Notes: generated by a model not told the origin, from the letters alone. Counted from the first letter of the stretch, positions 22,046 through 34,261 are shown. The stretch: DNA of 64,000 nucleotides from Acheta domesticus (GCA_031308135.1 JAHLJT010008756.1:62982317-63046316); one strand, 5' to 3'. Numbers and translations: made by a program.

Positions 22046-22330
22046 AATTTAAGCACAGGATCCGCGCCAAATATTTTGAATCCGTGGGTTTCGATCTCCC
22101 TCTAAGCGCAGCACGAACACACAACACACAGCTTTCCCCTCTCCGGGCTGCCACGGACAAACTGGTCGTTGCGGATTTAGGTAAGGCAGATCACGTCTCG
22201 ACCAGAGCGCTTGCCCGGATATTAATCTTAATTTGGCTTCCAACTAGGGACGGAGCTAACGATTCTCGCTGATTTATTTTCATCCCTTGTTCTTTGTAAT
22301 GAGAATCGAATAAGGGCCACCATTTCACGT
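22046..22330. other. Moderately GC-rich block
   Basis: Raised GC compared with its neighbours, containing GGATATTAATCTTAATTTGG among other AT cores. A possible non-coding conserved block. No coding or RNA signature. Confidence 0.3.
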
Positions 22331-22827
22331 TCGTTTGCAGAATTACGTTTCGGTTCTTCCGTTTAAAAAAACGGCAGTGTTACTTGCCATATAAATGATT
22401 TCATATTAGTAATGGCATTTCCGTGTTTGATTCAGGATGTTGGAGAACGGGGGGAAAATGTAAATGTGAAATATGAATCTGAGACTTTCACTGAAAACTA
22501 AACACGCTCATTGGTTCAAAAACGCATCCTGGTTTTCAGTAGATTTGTAAGTTGAAATGAATGTTCGGGCTCGCATTCTACGAGAATGTATGCATGAACG
22601 TGCTTCGAAAGAAATCGGCTGCTTGGCATAGCGAATTCAAACAGGGGAAATATATGCGAAGTTGAAACATTAACAATGGAACAGTTCCACATTTAGGACA
22701 TTTATTATGTAAATTCTATTCATTTGTTCTGAATTTTAATGAAAACGATAAATACAGAGAAAATAATAAGGGATATAACAAAAATGGAGTCACGAAAATT
22801 AATACATCGAAAATTAAATCTAGAAAC

Positions 22828-24800
22828 TAGTGGTGCTAAAACAGCACGTACTCTCTCGCCCGTAGAAAAAAATACTCAAATTTTCGAAAAATTGTACATG
22901 ATCTCATTTCAAAATCTATTTTTAAGGAACAGATTTCATTAAGACAAAAATCGCTATCTTTAATATTTTAGTTGTAGGAAGACTCTGAAAAAATTTTGAA
23001 CTTTTGCAATTTTCGAAAAATCAAGGTTTTTAAGGAACATGTGTGATAAGACAGAAATCTACGGTTTTATTTGAACAGAAAAATCGGCATCAAAACTTTA
23101 TAAATATCATCTAAATTAGTGCATATAGTATGCTTATAGTCAAAGAACAAACGTTTTCAGGGCGACCGATAAAAAAAATGTTCTATGATCGCAAGCATCA
23201 CGCTCATTAATTGCAGGAAGGGTAGCAGGACCCCGTAGGAGTATACAAAAATGTATGGAGAAGGCGGTACAAGCCGTAATCTTGTAAAAAAATACAATAC
23301 TCACTCTCTTGCGTGACACCGACCAGAGCAGATTCTTTAGACTACAACGGTACGAGTATTTTCAGTTAGAATCGGGTTTAATGTTTCAATTACAGGAAAG
23401 TGAATGATACGTAATTAGTTTTGAAATGCTTAAGAGTTGAATAGATTAAGAAGTTAAAAATGTTTTTTTAATTTAACAGATTTAAATTGAAAATTAAATC
23501 TAAATAGACTTTGTGTTTGACAGGAACTTATGATCGGATAGATTTCGTAGACGGTTGTGATATTTTAGCAATTTGAATATAGACACTCGCGAGTAGGTGT
23601 ACACCTGAGACATAGTACAGGGAAAGTCGCGATTCCGGAATAATTTATTTGTAGTTTTTTATGAAACTACTAAATAACTTATAATACTCCGGGAACATTT
23701 ACAAACCGCTTTTGCCATTTGGGAAGATTGCGGTAGGATGAACGTCATCAGGAACATCTAATGGACGGAAGATTTGGAGTTTGTCCGAAAACTTGGTGTT
23801 GCGCGCTACGTAATTACAATTATTGTATACTGGAAGAATAAGATCAGATAGTTGAGCTCATTGATTAAGTGTAACAATTTTGTAATAAATGTGAAGTTAT
23901 TATTTTGAAGAAGATTTTGATAATTTGTAGCTAGTGGCAGTCAATTCAAATAACCAGGTTCGAATCAACAGAACTTCCAGGAATCGTAATTCTGTATAGA
24001 AGTGTACGTCCACATACGCCAGGTAAGAAGGTAGCATGTTGTATGTTGAAACCCACAAGCAAACATGGAAGTAGATTCAAGACAATAACGTTTCAATACT
24101 GGGTAAATTTATGAGCATAGTAGGATCAATAAATAAATAGTAACATCAATAAAAGGAAAGAGGTTGATGCTATCATGATAGTTTGGAATTAGTAAGAAAG
24201 ATTTATTTATTTATTTATTAGTATTATTATTATACATTCATATCAATGCGTATTTCACACACGAGACCTACACCATTCTCTTAAACGTCCTTCAGCTCTA
24301 TTCAAAAACAAATTTTAATAAAAAATGATAGAGCAATTTCTTTAATTCGGAAAGTGTCCCAGAGGCTTCATATAAAGTACCTCTCAAAATCCAAATATCG
24401 TTTTCAAATTCATGGGGCCGCGAAATCAGACAGGATTAAAAAATATAAAATCTGGAGAAAATTGGCTGAATGCTTTAGCCGCTAGCGTTGTTCATAGACA
24501 GAGGGATAGACGGGTGGACAGATGGACGGACAGTCAGTCGTTAGCTGTCATTCGATTTTTCGGTATCAAGGACCCATGAAACATGGATTCTGGCACTTCG
24601 TGTAAGAGGATTTTTTTTCTAAATTTATCAATGAATTTATCCAATTTTTCGTTATCAGGGCCCTGTAATACGAGTTTTTATTCCAAACATTCTCCGTTTT
24701 ATTTTGCGCAGCATTACATAATTTTCTCTCTACTCCGTAGCGAGAAAATAAAACGACAGTGTACCCGCTTCAAAAACGTTCACAAAATCAATTAAAACGT
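22828..24800 (+). repeat. Interspersed repeat family R2, diverged copy
   Basis: Shares ordered blocks with 39,920-40,940 and with 45,150-45,460. These include ACAGCACGTACTCTCTCGCCC, CAGATTTCATTAAGACAAAA, the TGTAGGAAGACTCTGAAAAA block, CATGAAACATGGATTCTGG and CTCTACTCCGTAGCGAGA. It also carries a GGACAGATGGACGGACAG minisatellite at 24,502-24,540. Middle parts (about 23,220-24,290) are not matched, so this may be two pieces. I do not recognise the family and see no coding domain. Confidence 0.6.
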
Positions 24801-25089
24801 AACATACCAACACCTTTCCTTACCTTGTAGGGGGAGACTGAAATTTATCCAACGTTTGTTCGTAATTTGATATAGTTATACTATCTACCTCTATCTTTCT
24901 TAGGTGCAACATACATGAACTATTAAGTTTCAGGTGCTATAAACAATTAGACATCTAAAACATTCAATAGATAAAGTCCTGAGAATACAATGAAGCAGCC
25001 TATCGTACAAATATATTCTCGCAAGAGATACAGTCGATGCTTGTGTGAAGCTATTTCTAACATTCATTTCTCGCTTTCTGTTGAGGCTG

Positions 25090-25790
25090 CCACTCATCTT
25101 GTGGCAACGAAATCGCCGTTCCCACAACGCCCATGTATCCTCGCCGATATCTTTTCGCTACCATCTCCCCGCCGCAGTTGCACCCACACCACTGTCCTCC
25201 ACTGTTGTCTTCCACTGTGACCTTACCACCATTGAACTCGCCCTTCCCGCCTTCCACTTTATATCGCGACAGTTACCCCATTCCTTGTGCTCCTCTCCTC
25301 ACCCCCCCTTGTTATCCCTCCATTTCTGTCTCTATAGGTTACCCCTCATTGCCGTCTCTCTTAATAGTCCCGCCAATGTTGTACTGCCACTGATGTCCCA
25401 CTACTGTTGTCCCGCCTACAATTGTCCCGCCAACATAGTCCCGCCCCTGTTGTTGTCCCGCTACTGCTATTCTGCCACAGCTGACCCTCAAATGATGTCC
25501 CTCCAATGATTTACCTCCAATGTTTGCTCCATTATTTGCCATCTACTGTTGTTTCTCGATTATTGACGTTCAAATGTCGTCCCTCTACTGATGCCCCGTT
25601 ATTGAGGTCCCGCCACTGTTTCGCCTGCCACTGATGCTCCATCACTACTGTCTCACCTCTGTCGCCCCACGACTACAGTTGTCCTTCGAATGTCCCTCTT
25701 CTGTCACCCCATCATCAGTATCCCTCCACCCACGTAATGTCTGCGCCACCGACGCAAGGTCCTGGCCTCCGATACAGTTCCCGTGCAACG
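25090..25790. repeat. Degenerate minisatellite of CCCGCCACTGTT-like units
   Basis: The plus strand repeats variants of GTCCCGCCACTGTT, GTCCCTCCAATGAT and similar at 13-17-bp spacing, strongest at 25,370-25,700. Overlapping frames in all phases are stop-poor because of the repeat and are not genes. Confidence 0.75.
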
Positions 25791-27889
25791 GTTGCTCTCT
25801 CGCCGTTGCCCTGCCGCCTCGGACCCACCACTCACGCCTCGCGACGCCGCTGCCGGCCAGTAAACTTTTGCTCTCGTTATCTCAAGTTGTCGCACGAAAC
25901 AACCAGACAATGCGTCGCGCAACGTTATAAATCACATTCGACTCGCTACTATAAATTTTGCTTGATTAGGAGCCACTTGGTGGGTAAGTCAGTAAAAACG
26001 GTGAGCAATAAATTCGCTACGTACCGTTTTTATCGAGGATGTTTTATAAGAACTGTAAGTTTGTGCCTGCGAGTGGGATCGGCGTGACCAATTGAGTTGA
26101 TTATAATCTATCAAACTGGTTTCATTTGGTTTATAAAGATACATTTGATGTTGATATGCAAAGGTATGCCAATGAATATTTCTAACGATATCACTTGAAT
26201 TTTAATTTGTAGCATTACAGTTTGTAGAATTACAATTGTACGAGTATGATATGAAGGAATGAAAAGATAGTAAAGCACGCGTTACAACTTATGTTTGTGT
26301 ATTGTATCAAAAGGAAATGTAATTAGATGACAATAAATTCCTTCGTTTGATGCAATATGAGATTGTTGATTCACTGTAGTTAGTTTCAAACAATTGTTGT
26401 TCTACAGAAGTAATAACTGATGTAAGGAAATAAATAATGTGATTTATAGCTTGAAATATTGCAAAGATTAAGTGAATATAAACGGGTGGGTGAAAGGGTA
26501 TGCGGTACACGTATGGGATTGCCAATGCAATCAGATGTGGATATAAATCGTATTTCGATAATTTCGAAAACTTTTCGAAAAATAGGTGTATGTGAAGATA
26601 AAAATAAAGTATTGAAATTAACTGAAGAAAATGAGTGGAATACACCAAGGTTACATTTTACTTTTTTTTCTAATTATTATTTTCTACATGGGGTTTTAAC
26701 ACAGTCTGGTCTAAACAAAAAGAGATGAATACTATATTTCAGATTACGAGAAATCCACACGAGTTGTGATCAAAATCGTAGTTAAAAGATTTTATTTGTT
26801 TAATGATCGGTGCCATGAAAGTAAAGAAATGAAAGGTGAGGTTGTTTTTTACGAATGCTGTAATATAAAAGACTCTGACGAATGTTTATTAGATACAATA
26901 AAAAAAGGCTTGTCGTCCAAATTTTTTGTAATTATCAAAATAGAATCAATAAACAATTATCAAGTCCATCTATTAATATAAATACTATAAATATGTTTGC
27001 GGAGGTGTCCCTCTAATTAAAACCAGTACTTTTTTAAACAAAAAAAATAAATATATAAATAAACCAAGCTCGGATATTGGAATATCTTTAGTCTGTTTTT
27101 TGCCACCCTTGGATAACAGTAATAGTCTAGAAAAGTACAGTTTTAATATTTAGCTATGAGAAAATATTGAGGATGTTTTAAAGAGTTATTCTTGTTTAAA
27201 TCTAATTGAAGTTGTGTTGAATTTGAAAATGCAAAATGAATCATCATTTAAATTAAAACAACAAATTTGTTAGTACATTAGATTCTAAAATGTGTAATTT
27301 TATATTGCCATGTATATTGCTCTACAAATTTGAAAAATAATACACATTATTAAAATTCCAATCAATTTCAGTTTCTACATTCAGTATTGAAAAATAAAAA
27401 TAAAATTGAGTATAAAAAATATTTTCTCTAATTGGATGCGTAGATGGTACGAATAAATATATATTTTGACCATAAGTTAATTTTGTTAGTTCTTTTTATT
27501 TCTGCAGGTTCAAATTGTATTAATTACTGAGATGCAAAAAAGAGGAGCATCATTTTCAAATTGAAGTGGGAAGGTGTGAAAAACTCGCTGTGAAAGATGT
27601 TACATGCATAAAATATATGGAAAAAGTGTGTATTTATTTGCTTAATTATTGTTCTATTCATTATTTACCAATTATTTTAGCATTAGCCAAGTTGTATGTT
27701 ACTACAAAGTGAATAGGAAATAAATTAATATAGAAAATTAATCGTAGGAAACTGTGCGGATAGGATCTTTAACAGTGTTAATGTGTCCAGCTGAAATATG
27801 AAGTGGAAGTGGTGCCGAAGAAAATGAACATTGCAGTTTATATATCAGTGAACTAACATAAGCTTCTTATGTGGTTTCGGGTTTATTGT
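25791..27889. other. AT-rich DNA without recognisable features
   Basis: Short frames at 26,459-26,728 and 26,766-26,981 have no recognisable products. The remainder is strongly AT-rich. Confidence 0.4.
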
Positions 27890-28232
27890 TATATAGTTTC
27901 TCTTTATATCCACAGCCGATAAGCCTCCTCCCCTGCCGTACCTACCAATCCTGCCCCTTGCACTACTCACTCTGTCACTGCTTTCCGCTTCTCTGCTCAA
28001 CAAAGCCCTTCTTTGATCCCTGCCGACTCCTCTCCTATCCGCCCCTGCGCCTTTCTATGCTTCTTTCTTCCATTTAGTTTTCTACCAGCCCTTATTATCT
28101 CCTTTTCTTCCTGCCTCAGTCCGTTCCCTACCTGCCCTTTACTACCTTACCCCTACTCTTCATTTCACTCCGAAACCGCCCCCTGCTCCACATGCTCTAA
28201 TCTGTTCATACCCCTTCCCCTCTAAATCAGTA
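27890..28232. repeat. Pyrimidine-rich block
   Basis: The plus strand is mainly C and T with short TGCC/CTGC interruptions. It is similar in texture to 28,620-30,010 and is separated from it by the Jockey-like relic. Confidence 0.8.
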
Positions 28233-28279
28233 ATGCATTGAATCCTTGAACCGTGACCCCTAACCTATCAAAATATTAA

Positions 28280-28610
28280 ATACACAGGACTAAATCTTGA
28301 CACAAAGTTACATTGGATAGATCATAAAATTGTACAAACACACCCCACTAAAATAAAGAACCTACAACTAATGGCGCTAATTATCATCAAAACCAAAATT
28401 TCTCAGAACAATGCAATAACTCTTTACAAAGATATTATCCAACCGATTATGATGTATGCATGCCATATCTCATTAAATGCTTTGAGAACTAACTTAAAGA
28501 AAATACAAACCATGCAAAATAATACCTCAGAACAATAACAAAGGCCGCGTGGTTTGTATCGAATTTACAGTTTATTAAGTTATTATTTAAAGAATTATTC
28601 CTGCTCTTTT
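28280..28610 (+). pseudogene. Jockey-like reverse-transcriptase C-terminal relic
   Basis: The plus strand encodes the region downstream of the reverse-transcriptase active site in Jockey-clade elements. LDTKLHWIDHK corresponds to the usual LD..L.W..H block, and LYKDIIQPIMMYACHI to the LYK..IRP...Y block. After a frame change near 28,525 there is LRTITKAAWFVSN, matching the LR.IT.A.WFV.N block. The same three blocks occur in the intact element at 50,079-54,544, but residues differ widely, so this is another lineage. No catalytic domain remains. Confidence 0.85.
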
Positions 28611-28619
28611 ACACTGCCA

Positions 28620-30010
28620 TATCACTGCCTAACCGATCTCCGCCACCTCGCCTCCTCCGCTCTCCTCTAAACGCCCCTTCCTCTACCCAGCTCGCTACCT
28701 ATCAGCATCCTTATCGCGCTATTTCCATGCTATCCGTCTGTTGCCTCCTCGTCCTTCCCCTCCGCCACGTTTTTCCCTATCCACCCCACCCTTGCCTGCC
28801 AACTTCTTCCAGCCGCTCCCTAGCTACCCCGCTCCCTCTTCGAATTCTCTTCCTATCTGCTCCCCCTCTGCCCAACCATCTCTTTCTCTTACCGCTCCTT
28901 TTTTCACTTACATCCCTCCCTTATCCGCCAGGGGCCTTCCTGTCCTCCTCTGTTACTTCTCTCCCTATTCGAGCACTCTCTTCTCGCCCCTCCCCACCTA
29001 CACATCACTTGCTGATCGCCCCGCCTCTCCCGTCACCTTAACCTTCCCGTACCTTCTGCGCATCCTCTTCTCTCCCTAATCGTCACGCCTGTCCTCGACC
29101 TTCCCTGATCCTTATCAGTCCCTTTCCCCTTCCACATCTTTCCCTATCCGCTCAGGCGTCTTTTCATTCGATACCCGCCCCTCCTCTCCCCAGCCATCAA
29201 CTCACTTCCTATTCCTCTCATCCCTTCTCCATCTTCTCTTCTCTCTGTCCGCCCCGACTCTCACCGACCCTCTCTGCCCCTTCTACATTTCACCCCTCCT
29301 TACCTTTACATTCGTCTTCTCTCCCCGTCACCTCCTGACCTTCTCCGTCTCTTCTCCGACTCCTTCTCTCCTCTCGCCATGTGTCTCCCCGACCCTCCCT
29401 GCCCCTAACCGCCCCTTCTCCCCCACCTGTTCTCCGCCTGTCCGCTCAGACGTCTTTCTCTGCCACCCTCCATAGTTCTCTCCCGCCCCTCCTCGACCCA
29501 TCCCTTCCTAGCTTTTCCAGCCCCTCCCCGTCTCCTTTCTCCCTGTCCGCCGCGTCTCTCCACGACACCCCTTTCCTCTCACCACTCCTCTTTCTTTCTA
29601 TTTCACTCCCTATCCGCTAGGAGCCTTCCCCTCCTGGTCTACCACTTATCTCTTTACTCATCTCATCACTCCCGCCCTTCCCCGCCATCACGTCGCTTGC
29701 TATTCCCCCCGTCTCTTCCTATCATCCCTGGCCTATTCTGTACCTTCTCCACCACCGCTTTACCTCATATTCGCTGTGAATCTCCTACCCTCCCTATCCC
29801 TCTCCCCCTCTTATCTCCCGCCACTTCTCACCGATCCGTTCAGACGTCTTCCTGTGGCACTTTTCTCCACACTCGCCCCACCTCTCCCCGTCACCAACTC
29901 ACTTCCTATTCGCCCCCCTTTCCCCATCCCTCCCTGACCTTCCCCGCCCACTTCCGCCTCCTTCACTCCCCCTATCCGCGCGTCCCTCCCTTCACTCCCC
30001 CTTCGCGCCC
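28620..30010. repeat. Degenerate pyrimidine-rich higher-order repeat
   Basis: C/T-rich on the plus strand with ordered landmarks. TATCCGCCAGGGGCCTTCC (about 28,922) and TATCCGCTAGGAGCCTTCC (about 29,609) are each followed 227-228 bp later by ATCCG(C/T)TCAG(A/G)CGTCTT (about 29,149 and 29,837). An extra copy of the second landmark lies at about 29,438. AACTCACTTCCTATTC also recurs near 29,205 and 29,898. The unit is about 688 bp. Stop-poor frames inside it are not genes. Confidence 0.8.
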
Positions 30011-30215
30011 GCGCCGCCCCCGCGCAATCGATCGGTGTCTGGCGCCTCCATTAACGGAGCCTGGCGCCGGTAAGCCGGCCCTAATTAGCGACATGCCGGG
30101 CGGTTATGGGGGGCTTAGCGCGAGCCCGTGAGCCCCGATGGTCGCCAGCCACGCGCGCAGCGAGCGTGGGCGGCGCGGGGGCGGCGTGGAGCATTCCGGC
30201 GAAGCAGGCAGATAC
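30011..30215. other. GC-rich island
   Basis: CpG-rich block containing GGCGCCTCCATTAACGGAGC and GGCCCTAATTAGCGACATGC, which carry TAAT cores inside GC-rich DNA. It is adjacent to, but different in texture from, the pyrimidine repeat. Candidate conserved non-coding element. Confidence 0.45.
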
Positions 30216-30860
30216 GTGCTGCTCGTGAAGGTGTAAGTGTAGTCGATAAAGAAACGTTCTTGCTAAATACTTTATTCATACTACGGAATAATTTGAAGGT
30301 TTACATGCTTCAAAATAGGAAACAAAATGAAACAGAACGGTATGCTTCCATTTCAGTCTTCCGTTCGTGATTTCTTTTCTAAATACTTGACCTTCACCAA
30401 CAGCCCAGCAAAAGGCAAGTTATTTTTCATTTACATTTACATATTTATTGTACTTCCAAAATGTCATTATGACTGTACTTGTGTTGAAATTGGGTCATAA
30501 CGTTCTCTTGCTAGTATTGACTCAAACAATTTTCCAGGTTAATGACGCAACTGACTCTAATCTGATAAATGTGACATAGTCTACATATGAATTAATTTAA
30601 CGGATAGTAGAAAACGTTAAGAACGATATATAGAATACGTGCATAATATACTTCCTTTTAATATTTTTAACCAACTTCAAAGTGCGAATGACGGTCTCAA
30701 TTCGACCTACAGGTAAGCGTTGAGCCTTGTTTCGATAGCTTGCAACGTTTTGTATTGGTGCGAAAGAAATGTAACAGGTAAGTTTTTATTATAAAATTTT
30801 CGTCTACATTTGATCACGTGTTCCGGACAAAGAGGCAACCCTGCATAAAGTATTGATATT
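30216..30860. other. AT-rich spacer
   Basis: Nothing identifiable. Confidence 0.4.
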
Positions 30861-31050
30861 TGAAAACACAAAATAGAAATAGAAAAAATAGAGAAAGACA
30901 GCAAAAGAGAGAGAGAAAGAGATAAATGGAGAGAGAAAGGGAGAGGAATCGAGAGAGAAAGAGAGGTAGAGAAAGAGACAGAAAGAGCGAGAGACTGAAA
31001 AAGAAAGAGGGAGAGCAGGAGAGAGAAGAGCAAAATCGAGAATCTGAAAC
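30861..31050. repeat. GA-rich simple repeat
   Basis: Almost pure purine on the plus strand with repeated GAGAGAAAGAGA motifs. The Arg/Glu-rich plus frame and Leu/Ser-rich minus frames are by-products. Confidence 0.93.
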
Positions 31051-32204
31051 TATGTTGGGTTTGATTCGAGAGTTGAGTGCAAAGCGGCGACGAAGGCGAA
31101 CCGCAACTTGTAATGTAGTAAGCACCGAAGGAGCAATATATACAGCCGTTACAAAATTGAAGATGCTAGAATCGACCTGAAGTTCCGGTCAGGGAGATAG
31201 GAAAGGGCGGAGATGCGTGAAGCCAGACGAAAGCGGAAACAAATGAGAGGGAGGAGGCTGCAACAAAGATCAGGATGGTAACGTAGATGCCGGTAAGTGA
31301 AGAAATAGAGAAAATGGAGGAATCGAAGCAATGATATGCAAACAACTTTGCATCTGACGAGGGAAGGGACAGAACGGCATAAGAGAGTTGGGGCGATTGA
31401 AGCGTGGCGGAGACGGGAGCCAATACGAGGGCAGAGGCGGAGAAGAGAGTGGAAGCGGTTAAGTACACGAGGGTTGCCTGTGCCGGAGAGACAAGGGTAG
31501 GAGCGCAAACCTGGTACGGAAATGAAAACGGTGGCTACAACCAAAGAGGTAAAGGTCGAATCGAAGAGGGGTGGGATTATAGACAGATATGTAAATGGCC
31601 AAGGGAATAGAGGCGGGTTTGGATTTTTGATGTGACAGCAAAATAAGATAAGGTGGACAATGAGAAAGAGGAATAGAAGACGGAGGAGAAGATAGAGACT
31701 GAGGAGAGGACGAATGTGAAGACAAAGATAAGTCAAAGAGGGGAGCAGCTAGAGGTTAAGTTTGGGGTAAACGAAGAAGCAAAGATGCTTTCGGAGGAGG
31801 AGCGGGTGTGATGTAACGTGGCGATGAATGGAGCCGAGATTGCGATCGAAGCGAATACACATGTGGTGAAAATGAGGGTGGGAGGGGAGGAAGATTAAAC
31901 TAGGGGTGAGGGTGGGCTGGGGGAGTTGTGTGGTGTGGAGGAGGAGGCGGAGAGGAATTTGGAGGCGAGAGCGGGTGGAAAAGGCACAGAGAAGATTGGA
32001 GCAGAGACCGGTGAGGCGGGAAACGAGAGGCTGGGAGAGCGGTGGGCAGAGGAGAGGATGAAGGTGGAGTCAAACATGAAGAGGGAGGCGGAATGGGGAA
32101 AGGTGGACGAGTTAGAGATGGAAGGCGGCTCCGGGAAAGAGGCGGGAACAGATAGTGGCAGATACAAGGAACGCAAATAAGGACCGAAGTGGGGAAAGAG
32201 ATGG
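31051..32204. repeat. Purine-rich degenerate tract
   Basis: A long G- and A-biased stretch with many GGAGGAGG, GGCGGAGA and GAGAGGA motifs and no clear fixed period. Minus-strand frames of 93-195 codons are Ser/Leu/Pro-rich and follow from the skew. Its strand bias is opposite to that of 28,620-30,010. Confidence 0.75.
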
Positions 32205-32216
32205 AGATGGATTTAG
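32205..32216. repeat. Target-site duplication of SINE E, left
   Basis: AGATGGATTTAG, matched by AGATGGATTCAG at 32,761-32,772 on the other side of the element (11 of 12 bases). Confidence 0.88.
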
Positions 32217-32760
32217 TTTGATTGATTAGAGCTTCCCGGGGCGTCAATTGCTAAGGTCATTAGTCCAGTAAGTGTAGTGCATACTCTTTTTCCTCGGGAG
32301 GTGGCGGTGAGCTTCCCTCACTAGATCGCAGAGAATCCGACCCTGACCTATCATCGGCTCGTGGGGATTTTCCCCAACCATGTACCTTCCACCAGCGGGA
32401 CACCGTCCCAGTCGGGACAAGCTTTCAGCTCCCGATCGGTCTCCCGGAATGTGTGCTAGTGTAGTGCATGTTCATGTAAGTAAAGGGGTGAGAATAGGAC
32501 AAGGAAGAGGAAGGAAAGATTGCGCGAGGTACGGGGTCCGTTTGTAAGGCATTCGGATTCACCTGGTATTGATCGGAGAAACCACAGAAAACTAACGATC
32601 AGAGCAGCCGACTAGAATTCCCCTCCAGACAGTGACTGAACTCGACCTAGCTATCTAGCTAGAGACGAAAACACTGCAACAATCGGGTCTCGAACCTACA
32701 ACCGCCTGGTCAGAGGCACTGGAGTGACATCAGTTAATGCCCTGAGCCACCGGCCCCGGT
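32217..32760 (-). mobile_element. tRNA-derived SINE, copy E, best full-length example
   Basis: 544 bp between 12-bp target-site duplications. On the minus strand it starts ACCGGGGCCGGTGGCTCAGG, with box A TGGCTCAGGGC and box B GGTTCGAGACC (32,686-32,696), which fits the consensus for an internal Pol III promoter. The body ends in CTAATCAATCAAA, the AATC-repeat tail. SINEs of this design move with the machinery of a partner LINE. The partner is not identifiable here: the Jockey-like element at 50 kb ends in an A-run, not AATC. Confidence 0.93.
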
Positions 32761-32772
32761 AGATGGATTCAG
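32761..32772. repeat. Target-site duplication of SINE E, right
   Basis: AGATGGATTCAG, the partner of 32,205-32,216. Confidence 0.88.
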
Positions 32773-33229
32773 AGGCGTGGGTTGTGAGAGATGACATTTC
32801 TACATTTTTTTCACCGAGAAGGTTTATGTGTTGTTAAATCTGTTTTAAGTCCACTACATGGCGCTGTAGAACAAAACAAAATATTTACGTCAAATGCAAC
32901 CCGCAACGCATTCGGCAGGATTTTGAATCTATAACTCCTAAACGATACGTTCTATGGACGCAAAAACAAAAATTTTGAGGCCGCAGGCCTTAAAGAAACG
33001 TTTCTTACACCGTAATCTACAGGATCAAACCTCTTGAAAATTTTTGTTGGTCCGGCGCTTCCCGATATTACCTCAACTGATCAGAAATGTGCAGAATCTG
33101 CAATTAAGTGTGAATGAGGACAGAGAGCAGCAGAGACAGACAGACAGGGACAGGGCAGGGAGAGGAGAGACAGAGAGAGGGTGATGGGAGGGGAAAGAGC
33201 GAGCTGAAGGGCAGAACAACGCCTGCCGG
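32773..33229. other. AT-rich spacer followed by a GA/CA-rich run
   Basis: No gene. 33,115-33,200 is a purine-rich simple repeat (GACAGACAGACAGGGACAGG, AGAGGAGAGACAGAGAGAGG). Confidence 0.6.
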
Positions 33230-33560
33230 GTTTTCCTAGCACGGGAATAAAGACGAAAGCGGCGGTCGGGGAGGCGCAGCGCGGAGCGATGGAGGGGCGG
33301 TGGAGGCAGAGGCGCCGGCAGAAGGCGCGTCCGGCATTCCCAATGGAATCCAATTTTTCACTCCATTCACCTCAGCGTTTTCAGCGGCGGCCCCGCGCGC
33401 GCTCCGCCGCCATCCGTCATGGCGCCGAGCACGAGGGGCGGGGGCGCCGGTCACGTGGAGGACCTTCTCACCCCCACCCCGCCTCCACGCCTGTCCCGCC
33501 AAGAGCCCTGCCGCCGTTGCAATTACTCTGGCACCCAAACCCATCGAACGTCATTGCTTT
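33230..33560. other. GC-rich island
   Basis: CpG-rich DNA with overlapping open frames on both strands (97-128 codons) that composition explains. An inner segment, TTCCCAATGGAATCCAATTT, is AT-richer and looks less random than the surrounding GC. No recognisable protein. Confidence 0.45.
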
Positions 33561-34261
33561 TCATTCTCTTCCACTTCTGTGATGTTGCCTACAGAGTATT
33601 TTACTCGAATGATTTTGCAGGTATGGAATACAATTCTGACAAGCAATGTAATGGGAAGAAGTTCTAAGACTGCGATTGATAAATGAATGAAACGAGAAAT
33701 GAAGCTTCTAAAAATATAAGATATTGCAAGCGGGAAATCTCACAGGTTTTATTTCAAGCATTCATTTTTCAGATTTATCTCAACCATACAGTAATGTGAA
33801 CGTAATAGAGTTCACAGGATAAAAAAGAAGGCTGTATTTCAAATAATAAACATAATTTCTTTTGATTTCCAAATTTCCAGAAAATAAGTTGTTTTTAGCC
33901 GAGGTTCAAACTTCAGTAATTCCACATACAATTTGTAATCAGATGAATTTATGAAATAAGTACTCGAGGTATTCAATGTTTCCGGCATTTCATTGCTCAC
34001 AAGTACTGTCATCATTCATCCGATTTTTGTTATCTCTTCATAGTGGAGGAGTACAGCTCGTGGACTTCGAGAGACATCGACAATCCTTTCCGTGCCTGGG
34101 TGAGTCGCTGATCGCAGATGGGAGCAGAGCGGGCGTTTCGGATCGCGGAGACTCCCAGGGACGCCACCCCCCTCCCTGGAGGCCCACCCGGAGGTGATTG
34201 CACGACGGGTGGGGCCTCCCTCAGAAACCCCATTATAACGCTACTCCCCCAGGGAAACAGA
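33561..34261. other. Mixed DNA without recognisable features
   Basis: An AT-rich part (33,590-33,980) is followed by moderately GC-rich DNA. 34,155-34,215 contains short inverted GGGAGG/CCTCCC-type matches (CCCTGGAGGCCCACCC and GGTGGGGCCTCCC). Nothing assignable. Confidence 0.4.
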
